Positions 1-6,523 of a DNA stretch of 6,524 nucleotides are shown in pieces. How positions within the stretch are numbered: the first letter of the stretch is position 1; each line of letters opens with the position of its first letter. The stretch is taken from positions 1 to 6,524 of the forward strand of contig JANJUT010000062.1 in NCBI GenBank assembly GCA_024710445.1, read 5' to 3'. A model generated the notes under the pieces. It did not search any database and had not been told where the DNA came from. It saw only the letters and a program-made list of their open reading frames with translations. The position numbers and the translations under genes are program-made. This stretch comes from Thiobacillus sp. GTDB taxonomy: Bacteria > Pseudomonadota > Gammaproteobacteria > Burkholderiales > Thiobacillaceae.

Positions 1-123
1 GTCGGCGTCGGAATGACCGGCGAGTCCGCGCCCGTAGGGAATATCGACGCCGCCGATGATGCACCTGCGGCCTTCGACCAGCGCGTGGACGTCGAAGCCA
101 TGACCGACGCGGATGTCACTCAT
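1..123 (-). CDS. ispF: IspF, 2-C-methyl-D-erythritol 2,4-cyclodiphosphate synthase (N-terminal 41 residues, runs off the window)
   Basis: IspF converts CDP-methylerythritol 2-phosphate to the cyclic diphosphate MEcPP, releasing CMP, in the cytosolic MEP isoprenoid pathway. Only the first 41 codons are present. They read [18 protein letters not shown] and continue to GLAGHSDAD at the window edge. The GHGFDVHA block is the IspF signature; D11 and H13 match the family's metal ligands, and H37-S38 match the substrate loop. The ATG at 121-123 lies inside the end of ispD, whose stop is at 116-118, giving an 8-base overlap in another frame. A GGGA about eight bases upstream could serve as ribosome binding site, but coupled re-initiation after ispD is equally likely. 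ispDF pairs are common in bacteria. The rest of the gene should lie to the left. The identity is secure despite the short fragment. Confidence 0.95.
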   Translation of the reverse strand, partial: MSDIRVGHGFDVHALVEGRRCIIGGVDIPYGRGLAGHSDAD

Positions 124-817
124 TCAGTTTTCCCAGAATCAGACCCGCGAGTTCCAGGTCCTGCGGGTAGGTAACCTTGAGGTTGCGGCTGTCGGATTCG
201 ACCAGCCGTGGCTGCAGGCCGAGCTGTTCGATGGCCGACGCCTCGTCGGTCATGTCGCTGCCGGCGGCGCGCAGCGCTTCGACGAGTTTGCCATGGCGGA
301 ACATCTGCGGGGTTTGCGCCTGCCACAAGCCGGCACGCGGCACGGTAGCTTCGGCGCGGGCGCCGGATTCAGTATTGGCGGCGGCGCGCTTGAGGGTATC
401 GGCCACCGGCACGGCGAGCAGGCCGCCGACCGGATCCTCGGCCACTTCATCCAGCAGCTTGCCCAGCATTTCATCGGGCAGACAGGGCCTTGCGGCATCA
501 TGCACCAGCACCCAGTCGTCAGTGTTGCATACCTTCGACATGGTCTCCAGGCCGTTCAGCACGGTCTCGGCACGCGTCGCCCCGCCGCAGCGCAACACTT
601 CGATGCGCTCGTCCCAGCCTTGCCATGCGTAGTTGTTCCAGCGCTTGTCGGTGGGCGACAGCACGATGAACAGCTTCTCGATGCGCGGCTCGCGTGCCAG
701 CACCATCATCGCGTGCGCAATCATCGGCACGGCGTTGAGGTCCATGTACTGCTTTTCGACGGCCCCACCCATGCGTGAACCCGAGCCGGCGGCGGGAATC
801 AGTGCGTAAAAACTCAT
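116..817 (-). CDS. ispD: IspD, 2-C-methyl-D-erythritol 4-phosphate cytidylyltransferase
   Basis: IspD joins MEP and CTP to give CDP-methylerythritol and pyrophosphate, the MEP-pathway step two before IspF. The 233-residue protein has the usual family length. It opens with the nucleotide-binding loop [10 protein letters not shown] (8-17), followed by EKQY with K22, equivalent to the catalytic lysine of the E. coli enzyme. VHDAARP (105-111) carries the metal and ribose aspartate D107. Further matches are [14 protein letters not shown] with R161, TDEASA (190-195) and NLKVTYPQD with K214, the second conserved lysine. No catalytic residue is missing. The start ATG overlaps the ftsK stop in the arrangement ATGA and has a strong GGAGG six bases upstream, which fixes the start. 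ispD lies between ftsK and ispF in a minus-strand cluster and is probably expressed by coupled translation. Confidence 0.97.
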   Translation of the reverse strand: MSFYALIPAAGSGSRMGGAVEKQYMDLNAVPMIAHAMMVLAREPRIEKLFIVLSPTDKRWNNYAWQGWDERIEVLRCGGATRAETVLNGLETMSKVCNTDDWVLVHDAARPCLPDEMLGKLLDEVAEDPVGGLLAVPVADTLKRAAANTESGARAEATVPRAGLWQAQTPQMFRHGKLVEALRAAGSDMTDEASAIEQLGLQPRLVESDSRNLKVTYPQDLELAGLILGKLNE

Positions 818-3087
818 GCGTCGCCTCCAGGCGCCAATACTTCACGGTTGCCGTTGCTTTGCATGGACGACACCAGGCCGGCGCGCTCCATGTCTTCGAT
901 CATGCGCGCGGCACGGTTGTAGCCGATGCGCAGCTGGCGCTGCACCGACGAAATCGAGGCACGGCGCGATTTCAGCACATAGGCCACGGCCTGGTCGTAG
1001 AGCGGGTCGGCTTCCGCGCCCGCTTCGCCGAACTCACCGCCCTCGCCTGCTTCTTCCGGCGATTCGAGCACGCCTTCGATGTATTCGGGTTCGCTCAGCG
1101 ATTTCAGGTAATCGACCACGCGATGGACTTCGTTGTCCGACACGAAGGCGCCGTGCACGCGCTGCGGCAGGCCGGTGCCGGGCGGCAGGTAAAGCATGTC
1201 GCCCTGCCCCAGCAAGGCCTCGGCGCCCATCTGATCGAGAATCGTGCGCGAGTCGATCTTGGACGACACCTGGAACGCGATCCGCGTCGGGATATTGGCC
1301 TTGAACAGGCCGGTGATGACGTCGACCGACGGCCGCTGCGTCGCCAGGATCAGATGGATGCCGGCCGCGCGCGCCTTCTGCGCCAGCCGCGCGATGAGTT
1401 CCTCGACCTTCTTGCCGACCACCATCATCAGGTCGGCCAGTTCGTCGATCATCACCACGATCATCGGCATGGTTTCCAGCGGTTCGGGATTGCCCGGCGT
1501 CAGGCTGAACGGATGGGTCAGCGGCGTGCCGGCTTTTTTCGCGTCGCGCACCTTCTGGTTGTAGCCAGCGAGGTTGCGCACCCCGACCGCCGACAGCAGC
1601 TTGTAGCGCCGCTCCATTTCGCCGACGCACCAGTTGAGCGCGCTGGCGGCCTGCTTCATGTCGGTGACCACCGGCGCCAGCAGGTGCGGAATGCCTTCGT
1701 AAATCGACAGTTCCAGCATCTTGGGGTCGACCATGATCATGCGCACGGCGCTGGGATCGGATTTGTAGACCAGCGACAGGATCATGGCGTTGACGCCGAC
1801 CGACTTGCCCGAGCCGGTGGTGCCGGCCACCAGCAGATGCGGCATCTTGCCGAGATCAGCCACCACCGGGTTGCCGGCGATATCCTTGCCGAGTGTCACG
1901 GTGAGCGGGCTGGCACTGTCGTGATAGGCCGTGGAACCGAGGATTTCCGAAAGACGAACGATCTGCCGCTTGGGATTGGGAATCTCCAGCCCCATGGTGT
2001 GCTTGCCGGGGATGGCTTCGACCACGCGGATGCTGATGACCGACAGCGTGCGCGCCAGGTCTTTCGACAGATTGACGATCTGGCTGCCTTTGACGCCGAC
2101 CGCCGGTTCGATCTCGTAGCGCGTGATGACCGGGCCGGGCGAAGCCGACACCACCTTGACCTCGACGCCGAATTCGGCGAGCTTGCGCTCGATCATCAGC
2201 GAGGTGTATTCGAGCGATTCGGGGCTCGCGGTTTCCACCGCCTCGTCCGCCGGGTCCAGCAGATGCAGCGGTGGCAGCGGCGAATCGGGCAGATCGGAGA
2301 ACAGCGGCGCCTGCTTTTCAGTCACGGCGCGCTGCGATTGCGGTACTTCCTTCACCACCGGCTCGATACGGATCGGCGGCGCATCGACCATCTTCTGCTT
2401 GACCACCGACACCTTGGCTTCGCGCTTCTGCTGCGCCACTTCGCCCAGCTTGCGGTCACGGTAGGCCTGCCAGGTCTGGATGGCCTTCCAGTAGCCTCGC
2501 TCGGCCCATTCACCGGTGCGCTCGGCCATGCTGAGCCACGACACGCCGGTAAACAGGCTGAAACCCACCGCCATCAACAGCAACAGAATCAGCGAGCCGC
2601 CGGTGAAGCCCAGCAATGCCCCGGCCGCCGCACCCACACCCGACCCCAGCACGCCACCGTGCGCGTCGGGCAGAACCACTGTCCAGTGCCAGGTGCGCAG
2701 CCATTCAACGCCGGTACTGGCCAGCAGCAACAAGCCAAACCCGCCCAGGCTGAACAGGCGCTGCCGTCCGCCTGCCAGCGGCGTTTCGTCGAGATGACGA
2801 AAGGTGTGGATGACATATCCCACCGCCAGCAACACCCACCACCAGGCCGATACGCCAAACAGCATCAGCAGAAAATCCGACAGCCACGCACCGATACTGC
2901 CGCCCAGATTGTGCAAGGGGCCATCATCGCCGGTGGTGCTGAAACCCGGATCGGCCACATCATGCGTAATCAATATGGCGGCCAGCAGCAAGGCAGCAAA
3001 GCCCACCAGCAAGGCGCGGGCTTCGCGCAGCAGACGTTGCATACGGGGTGGCAAGGGAGTCGACGAACGGGAAGCGGGACGCGCCAT
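814..3087 (-). CDS. ftsK: FtsK, septal DNA translocase
   Basis: FtsK is an inner-membrane ATPase at the division septum that pumps chromosome ends apart and activates XerCD recombination at dif. The 757-residue protein is complete. Four hydrophobic segments lie near residues 25-42, 70-93, 111-128 and 162-180. A linker of about 100 residues (190-290) is followed by the motor domain, with Walker A GTTGSGKS (422-429) and Walker B MIVVMIDE (542-549). Also visible are [13 protein letters not shown] (581-593) and the C-terminal winged-helix gamma domain (about 693-757) with [18 protein letters not shown], the part that reads KOPS sites and contacts XerD. The linker is short compared with E. coli FtsK. 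The ATG at 3085-3087 has only a weak upstream AAAG, but MARP followed by a basic stretch before the first membrane segment is a normal N-terminus. The gene diverges from trxB, and its stop overlaps the ispD start. Confidence 0.97.
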   Translation of the reverse strand: MARPASRSSTPLPPRMQRLLREARALLVGFAALLLAAILITHDVADPGFSTTGDDGPLHNLGGSIGAWLSDFLLMLFGVSAWWWVLLAVGYVIHTFRHLDETPLAGGRQRLFSLGGFGLLLLASTGVEWLRTWHWTVVLPDAHGGVLGSGVGAAAGALLGFTGGSLILLLLMAVGFSLFTGVSWLSMAERTGEWAERGYWKAIQTWQAYRDRKLGEVAQQKREAKVSVVKQKMVDAPPIRIEPVVKEVPQSQRAVTEKQAPLFSDLPDSPLPPLHLLDPADEAVETASPESLEYTSLMIERKLAEFGVEVKVVSASPGPVITRYEIEPAVGVKGSQIVNLSKDLARTLSVISIRVVEAIPGKHTMGLEIPNPKRQIVRLSEILGSTAYHDSASPLTVTLGKDIAGNPVVADLGKMPHLLVAGTTGSGKSVGVNAMILSLVYKSDPSAVRMIMVDPKMLELSIYEGIPHLLAPVVTDMKQAASALNWCVGEMERRYKLLSAVGVRNLAGYNQKVRDAKKAGTPLTHPFSLTPGNPEPLETMPMIVVMIDELADLMMVVGKKVEELIARLAQKARAAGIHLILATQRPSVDVITGLFKANIPTRIAFQVSSKIDSRTILDQMGAEALLGQGDMLYLPPGTGLPQRVHGAFVSDNEVHRVVDYLKSLSEPEYIEGVLESPEEAGEGGEFGEAGAEADPLYDQAVAYVLKSRRASISSVQRQLRIGYNRAARMIEDMERAGLVSSMQSNGNREVLAPGGDA
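824..828 (-). promoter_or_regulatory. Ribosome binding site of ispD inside ftsK
   Basis: On the minus strand the bases read GGAGG, a full Shine-Dalgarno core, six bases before the ispD ATG. It lies within the last ftsK codons (the P-G-G-D-A end), so ispD can be initiated by ribosomes finishing ftsK or independently of them. Confidence 0.7.
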
Positions 3088-4276
<1,189 letters not shown>

Positions 4277-4283
4277 TTGAACT

Positions 4284-4943
4284 TTGAAGCGCAGCCGCAG
4301 TGCGCTCGCGCCCGCCTCGTTCGAGGCGCTGGCCCGTGTGCGCCGTAGCTTGCGCGACCAGGCCACCGCGCCTGCCACTACACACCAGGCACCGCATAAA
4401 CCCAAACCCCAGCCAGACGGCGCGGTGCTGTTTCGCCGCGCCGTTGCCGACGCCACGCCCTTGCCGCCCACCAACCGCGCCGAGATTCCGCAGCGACGGC
4501 CCAAACCCGTTGCCCGGCAACGCCTGCGCGATGAACAGCAAGTCATGCTGGATGTGCTGTCCGACCCCTGGGACTGGGAAGCCGCCCTGTCCACCGGCGA
4601 GGAACTCGTCTTCGTGCGCCCCGGCGTGCCCACCGCCGCGCTCAGGAAACTGCGGCGCGGCGGCTGGGTCATCGGCGGCGAACTCGACCTGCACGGCCAC
4701 ACCGGCGACGAGGCCCGCATGGCCATAGCCGCCTTCCTCAACCGCTGCAACCTGGAAGACCGGCGCTGCGTGCGCATCATCCATGGCAAGGGCCATGGTT
4801 CGAAAAACCGCCTGCCGGTGCTGAAAAACAAGGTGCGCCACTGGCTCATGCAGCGCGAAGATGTCCTCGCCTTCTGCCAGGCGCGCACCGTCGACGGCGG
4901 CGCCGGCGCCGTCATCGTCCTGCTCAAATCCTCTACCCGATAA
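4284..4943 (+). CDS. Smr-domain (MutS2 C-terminal type) protein, SmrA/SmrB/YdaL-like
   Basis: The Smr domain is a nuclease or nucleic-acid-binding fold. In E. coli, SmrB cleaves mRNA between collided ribosomes; other stand-alone Smr proteins are less understood. This 219-residue protein has a basic, proline-rich, probably flexible N-terminus (about 1-80). The family-typical DATPLPP (56-62) and DPWDWEAALS (94-103) follow, then RPGVPTAALRKLRRG (112-126). The Smr domain runs from about 131 to 216, with the active-site motif LDLHGHT (134-140), IIHGKGHGS (165-173), VRHWLMQREDVLAFCQA (184-200) and GGAGAVIVLL (205-214). Both the DLHG and HGKG hallmarks are present. The start is a TTG eight bases after the trxB stop, the only option before an in-frame stop. 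Assignment to the Smr family is firm; whether the protein acts on ribosomes like SmrB is inference. Confidence 0.93.
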   Translation: MKRSRSALAPASFEALARVRRSLRDQATAPATTHQAPHKPKPQPDGAVLFRRAVADATPLPPTNRAEIPQRRPKPVARQRLRDEQQVMLDVLSDPWDWEAALSTGEELVFVRPGVPTAALRKLRRGGWVIGGELDLHGHTGDEARMAIAAFLNRCNLEDRRCVRIIHGKGHGSKNRLPVLKNKVRHWLMQREDVLAFCQARTVDGGAGAVIVLLKSSTR

Positions 4944-4945
4944 TC

Positions 4946-4952
4946 AGAAAGG
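4946..4952 (+). promoter_or_regulatory. Ribosome binding site of bcp
   Basis: AGAAAGG lies between the smr stop (4941-4943) and the bcp ATG (4959), with a six-base spacer. It settles the start of bcp and indicates independent initiation within a shared transcript. Confidence 0.6.
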
Positions 4953-4958
4953 CCCACC

Positions 4959-5414
4959 ATGAGCGACCCTGTCATCACCGACTTCGAACTGCCCTCAACC
5001 GGCGACACCACCTTCAAACTGTCCGACCATCGCGGCCAGAACGTCGTCGTCTACTTCTACCCCAAGGACAACACCTCCGGCTGCACCCTCGAAGGCCAGG
5101 AGTTTCGCGATCTGTACAAGGATTTCGGCAAGGCCAATACGGTTGTGGTGGGCATCTCGCGCGACAGCATCAAGTCGCACGAAGGCTTCAAGGCCGCGCA
5201 CGAGTTTCCGTTCGAACTGCTCGCCGACACGGAAGAAAAAGCCTGCGAATTATTTGGGGTGATGAAGCTGAAGAACATGTATGGCAAACAGGTGCGCGGG
5301 GTGGAGCGCAGCACGTTTGTGTTTGATGTGAAGGGGAAACTGGTCAAGAGCTGGCGCGGGTTGAAGGCGCCGGGGCATGCGGCGGAGGTGTTGGGATTTG
5401 TGCGGACGCTTTGA
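4959..5414 (+). CDS. bcp: Bcp/PrxQ-type peroxiredoxin (thioredoxin-dependent thiol peroxidase)
   Basis: Bcp peroxiredoxins reduce hydrogen peroxide and organic hydroperoxides in the cytosol, usually at the cost of thioredoxin. The 151-residue protein is of normal length. The active site YFYPKDNTSGCT (32-43) holds the PxxxTxxC pattern with P35, T39 and the peroxidatic C42; R117 in ERSTF matches the conserved arginine. TSGC replaces the more usual TPGC. The resolving cysteine found five residues after the peroxidatic one in E. coli Bcp is absent (Q47 here). The only other cysteine is C96 in EEKACELFGV, which aligns with E. coli C99. The enzyme may thus work as a 1-Cys type or resolve in another way. 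It lies 15 bases after smr, downstream of trxB. Codon choice shifts within the gene from C-ending to G- and T-ending codons. Confidence 0.95.
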   Translation: MSDPVITDFELPSTGDTTFKLSDHRGQNVVVYFYPKDNTSGCTLEGQEFRDLYKDFGKANTVVVGISRDSIKSHEGFKAAHEFPFELLADTEEKACELFGVMKLKNMYGKQVRGVERSTFVFDVKGKLVKSWRGLKAPGHAAEVLGFVRTL

Positions 5415-5433
5415 TCGAGCGACGCTCTCAGCG

Positions 5434-5460
5434 CCATTCGCCCTGGCTCGTCGAAGGGGG
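5434..5460. repeat. Short palindromic dispersed-repeat copy, TTCG...CGAA type (copy 1)
   Basis: Just after bcp the sequence reads CCATTCGCCCTGG, then CTCGTCGAAGGGGG. TTCG (5437-5440) can pair with CGAA (5452-5455), flanked by CC and GG. It resembles the short palindrome of the form CCNTTCGnnnTGAGCnnGTCGAAGG that is dispersed in many proteobacterial genomes. It may help end the bcp transcript, but no T-run follows. Confidence 0.5.
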
Positions 5461-5474
5461 CAGTTATCTACGCA

Positions 5475-5502
5475 CCGTTCGTGGTGAGCCTGTCGAACCA
5501 CC
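5475..5502. repeat. Short palindromic dispersed-repeat copy, GTTCG...CGAAC type (copy 2)
   Basis: GTTCG (5477-5481) and CGAAC (5494-5498) form a five-pair stem around a GTGAGCCTGT-containing loop. It is a better-preserved version of the element at 5434-5460, in the same orientation. A third, degenerate stretch (5502-5530, CTGTTCG...TTCGCAG) may be a decayed copy. Together with the first copy these fill the gap between bcp and the long inverted repeat; no coding signal was seen there. Confidence 0.5.
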
Positions 5503-5569
5503 TGTTCGTAGTAGCTGAAGTGTTCGCAGGGCCACAGACCGTTGGCCGGGGGTAGCCCGGCGGCTAGTC

Positions 5570-5597
5570 ACTTTCTTTTGTCTCGCCAAAAGAAAGT
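5570..5597. repeat. Hairpin ACTTTCTTTTG-loop-CAAAAGAAAGT in the left arm
   Basis: A perfect 11-pair stem (5570-5580 with 5587-5597) closes a six-base loop TCTCGC. It is followed by ACCAAAGAAAAGGCG, also conserved in the right arm. The stem is AT-rich and lacks a T-run after it in either direction, so it is not a standard intrinsic terminator. From general knowledge, similar CTTTCTTTTG/CAAAAGAAAG palindromes recur in many proteobacterial genomes. Confidence 0.75.
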
Positions 5598-5634
5598 CAC
5601 CAAAGAAAAGGCGACCCCGCTCATCCCCGAATTC

Positions 5635-5753
5635 CCGAAAAGCGAGCCTGCCGGGTGGGCGGCAAAGAACTCGCCCCGCTTATGTTGTATTTCAAAGGTC
5701 AGCGGGGCTCAAACACCTTTGCCGCTGATCCACCCGGCAGGCTCGATTTTCGG
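5635..5753. repeat. Large imperfect hairpin inside the left arm
   Basis: CCGAAAA (5635-5641) pairs with TTTTCGG (5747-5753). After one G/A mismatch, 16 bases at 5643-5658 pair with 5730-5745. After a four-base bulge (5726-5729), GCGGCAAAG (5659-5667) pairs with CTTTGCCGC (5717-5725). An inner eight-pair stem GCCCCGCT/AGCGGGGC (5673-5680/5701-5708) caps the structure with a 20-base loop. In total about 40 pairs are formed. Confidence 0.8.
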
Positions 5754-5834
5754 CGTGGCTGTAAGGGGAGGAAAGTCAAAACCAGGGCGGTAATGACTAG
5801 GCGTTTACGATTATCATTTGGGCTTCACACATCC

Positions 5835-5861
5835 GGCGCAATAATAAAAATTGCGCCCTAC
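5835..5861 (-). repeat. REP-like hairpin with GTAG head, left copy
   Basis: GGCGCAA (5835-5841) and TTGCGCC (5851-5857) form a seven-pair stem with an A/T-only loop. CTAC follows at 5858-5861, so the minus strand reads GTAG followed directly by the hairpin. A GTAG-type head 5' of a GC-rich hairpin is the hallmark of REP sequences acted on by RAYT (TnpA-REP) proteins. Membership of that class is inferred from form only. Confidence 0.5.
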
Positions 5862-5902
5862 GCGGGCTGAATGAATCGACTGGCGATATTCTTTCTCCAC
5901 AA

Positions 5903-6070
5903 ATGGTTCAGAAACGTTTGAACGACTTAGCCCGTTCTATACCAAGCCTCGACCTACAGACTAAGGACTTTCAATCATCGGCATTACGCTGGTATCGCAT
6001 ACGGAACTTGCTCATCCTTGTTGGTTTTACTGTTCTCGTGTCTGCAAAGATACTGTCTGCGTACATGTAG
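5903..6070 (+). CDS. Possible small membrane peptide (55 codons) in the core of the inverted repeat
   Basis: No family is recognised. ATG at 5903 to TAG at 6068 encodes MVQKRLNDLARSIPSLDLQT, then a middle part ending RWYRIRN (29-35), then LLILVGFTVLVSA (36-48) and KILSAYM. The first 34 residues are basic (K4, R5, R11, K21, R29, R32, R34) and the rest is hydrophobic. This suggests a small single-span membrane peptide with the N-terminus in the cytosol. The frame stays open upstream to a TAG at 5798, so an older, longer gene is possible; that added part would cross the repeat arm and offers no ATG, GTG or TTG start. There is no good ribosome binding site. The frame sits almost exactly between the two arms. 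It could be a real peptide gene, a gene remnant or chance. Confidence 0.35.
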   Translation: MVQKRLNDLARSIPSLDLQTKDFQSSALRWYRIRNLLILVGFTVLVSAKILSAYM

Positions 6071-6075
6071 CACGT

Positions 6076-6107
6076 GTAGGGCGCATTAGCCGCAGGCGTC
6101 ATGCGCC
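6076..6107 (+). repeat. REP-like hairpin with GTAG head, right copy
   Basis: GTAG (6076-6079) stands directly before GGCGCAT (6080-6086), which pairs with ATGCGCC (6101-6107). A smaller GCC/GGC stem lies inside around GCA. It mirrors the left copy at 5835-5861, so the two GTAG heads face each other across the core, as in an inverted REP pair. The loop differs between the copies (GC-containing here, A/T-only on the left). Confidence 0.5.
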
Positions 6108-6188
6108 GGATGTGTGAAAACCAAATAGCAACCACCAACGTCCAGTCACCACCACCCTGGTTTTGACTTTCCTCCCCTTACAGCCCCG

Positions 6189-6310
6189 CCGAAAATTGAG
6201 TCGGTCGGGTGGATCAGTGGCAAAGGTGTTTGAGGCCCGCTCACAAACAAATCAACCAAGCAAAAGCGGGCCGAGTTCTTTGCCGACCACCCGAACGGCT
6301 CAATTTTCGG
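6189..6310. repeat. Large imperfect hairpin inside the right arm
   Basis: CCGAAAATTGAG (6189-6200) pairs perfectly with CTCAATTTTCGG (6299-6310). TCGGGTGG (6205-6212) pairs with CCACCCGA (6287-6294), GGCAAAG (6219-6225) with CTTTGCC (6278-6284), and GGCCCGCT (6234-6241) with AGCGGGCC (6265-6272). It has the same layout as the hairpin at 5635-5753, with several base pairs changed on both sides. Confidence 0.8.
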
Positions 6311-6342
6311 GGTTTCGGGCTGTTGGGGTCGCCTTTTCTTTG

Positions 6343-6376
6343 GTTACTTTCTTTTGGCGAAGCAAAAGAAAGTAAC
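6343..6376. repeat. Hairpin GTTACTTTCTTTTG-loop-CAAAAGAAAGTAAC in the right arm
   Basis: A perfect 14-pair stem (6343-6356 with 6363-6376) closes a six-base loop GCGAAG. It is three pairs longer than its left-arm partner at 5570-5597, where two bases differ in the outer part. No T-run follows on either strand. Confidence 0.8.
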
Positions 6377-6430
6377 TAGCCGCCGGGCTACCCCCGGCCA
6401 ACGGTCAGCAGCCAAGCAATACCCCAACTA

Positions 6431-6523
6431 CTACTCCACAGCCGGCGCAGCCAAACTCCCTCTCGCTTCAGCCGCAAAAAACCGCCCCACCACCTCCAGC
6501 TTCCGCGTCCGCGTCATCGCCGG
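6431..6523 (-). CDS. C-terminal end of an unidentified protein (runs off the right edge)
   Basis: On the minus strand, 30 codons read PAMTRTRKLEVVGRFFAAEA, then RGSLAAPAVE, and stop at TAG (6431-6433). Codons are rich in G or C at the third position (ACG, CGG, CTG, GTG), as expected for a coding region here, and the stop lies 24 bases before the repeat arm. The family is not recognised. The TRTRKL stretch faintly recalls the lysine-containing C-terminal motif of AMP-forming acyl-CoA ligases, but this is weak. The gene would converge on bcp across the repeat unit. With so few codons a chance frame cannot be excluded. Confidence 0.45.
   Translation of the reverse strand, partial: PAMTRTRKLEVVGRFFAAEARGSLAAPAVE

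Larger units (their letters stand above)
5537..5861 (+). repeat. Left arm of the long inverted repeat
   Basis: The arm pairs in inverted order with 6076-6406. Blocks identical to the other arm lie at 5537-5568, 5599-5618, 5757-5787 and 5824-5840. Within it lie four hairpins: GCCGGG/CCCGGC (5545-5550/5556-5561), the CTTTCTTTTG hairpin (5570-5597), a large hairpin (5635-5753) and GGCGCAA/TTGCGCC (5835-5857). Open frames of 83 and 71 codons run through it, but they follow the repeat and show no protein-like signal. Confidence 0.85.
5537..6406. other. Nested inverted-repeat unit with an AT-rich core, possible foldback or REP-composite element
   Basis: Two long arms (5537-5861 and 6076-6406) are imperfect inverted copies around a 214-base core (5862-6075). 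Identical blocks of 32, 31, 20 and 17 bases alternate with diverged stretches in the same order in both arms. Each arm holds four hairpins. No transposase, integrase or RNA gene was recognised inside, and no target-site duplication was seen at the edges. The core has lower GC (25 of 60 at 5881-5940) than the surrounding genes and contains a 55-codon reading frame. The unit might be a foldback-type non-autonomous element, or two copies of one dispersed repeat that came to lie in opposite orientation. Confidence 0.6.
6076..6406 (-). repeat. Right arm of the long inverted repeat
   Basis: This is the inverted counterpart of 5537-5861, six bases longer. Blocks identical to the left arm lie at 6102-6118, 6155-6185, 6325-6344 and 6375-6406. 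Hairpin order, read on the minus strand, is the same as in the left arm. A 70-codon open frame at 6163-6375 runs through the arm in the opposite sense to the left-arm frames and looks like repeat DNA read by chance. Confidence 0.85.

Noticed and set aside
113..778. A 221-codon plus-strand open frame opposite ispD
   Set aside because: It is the antisense shadow of ispD and has no recognisable motif.
5415..5432. Possible intrinsic terminator of bcp (GAGC-GAC-GCTC)
   Set aside because: The stem has only four pairs with a three-base loop, and no T-run follows.
5542..5870. Open frames of 83 and 71 codons in the left arm, and one of 70 codons in the right arm (6163-6375)
   Set aside because: They run through hairpin-forming repeat sequence, share no conserved protein between arms read in matching orientation beyond what DNA identity imposes, and have no ribosome binding site. 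Such frames are commonly mis-called as proteins.
5537..6406. Target-site duplication or IS-type ends of the inverted-repeat unit
   Set aside because: Bases just outside both edges show no clear direct repeat, and no transposase is encoded, so it was not called an insertion sequence.
5415..6430. CRISPR array or tRNA/rRNA gene in the non-coding region
   Set aside because: There are no regularly spaced direct repeats, and no cloverleaf or rRNA sequence was recognised; the repeats are inverted and of mixed size.
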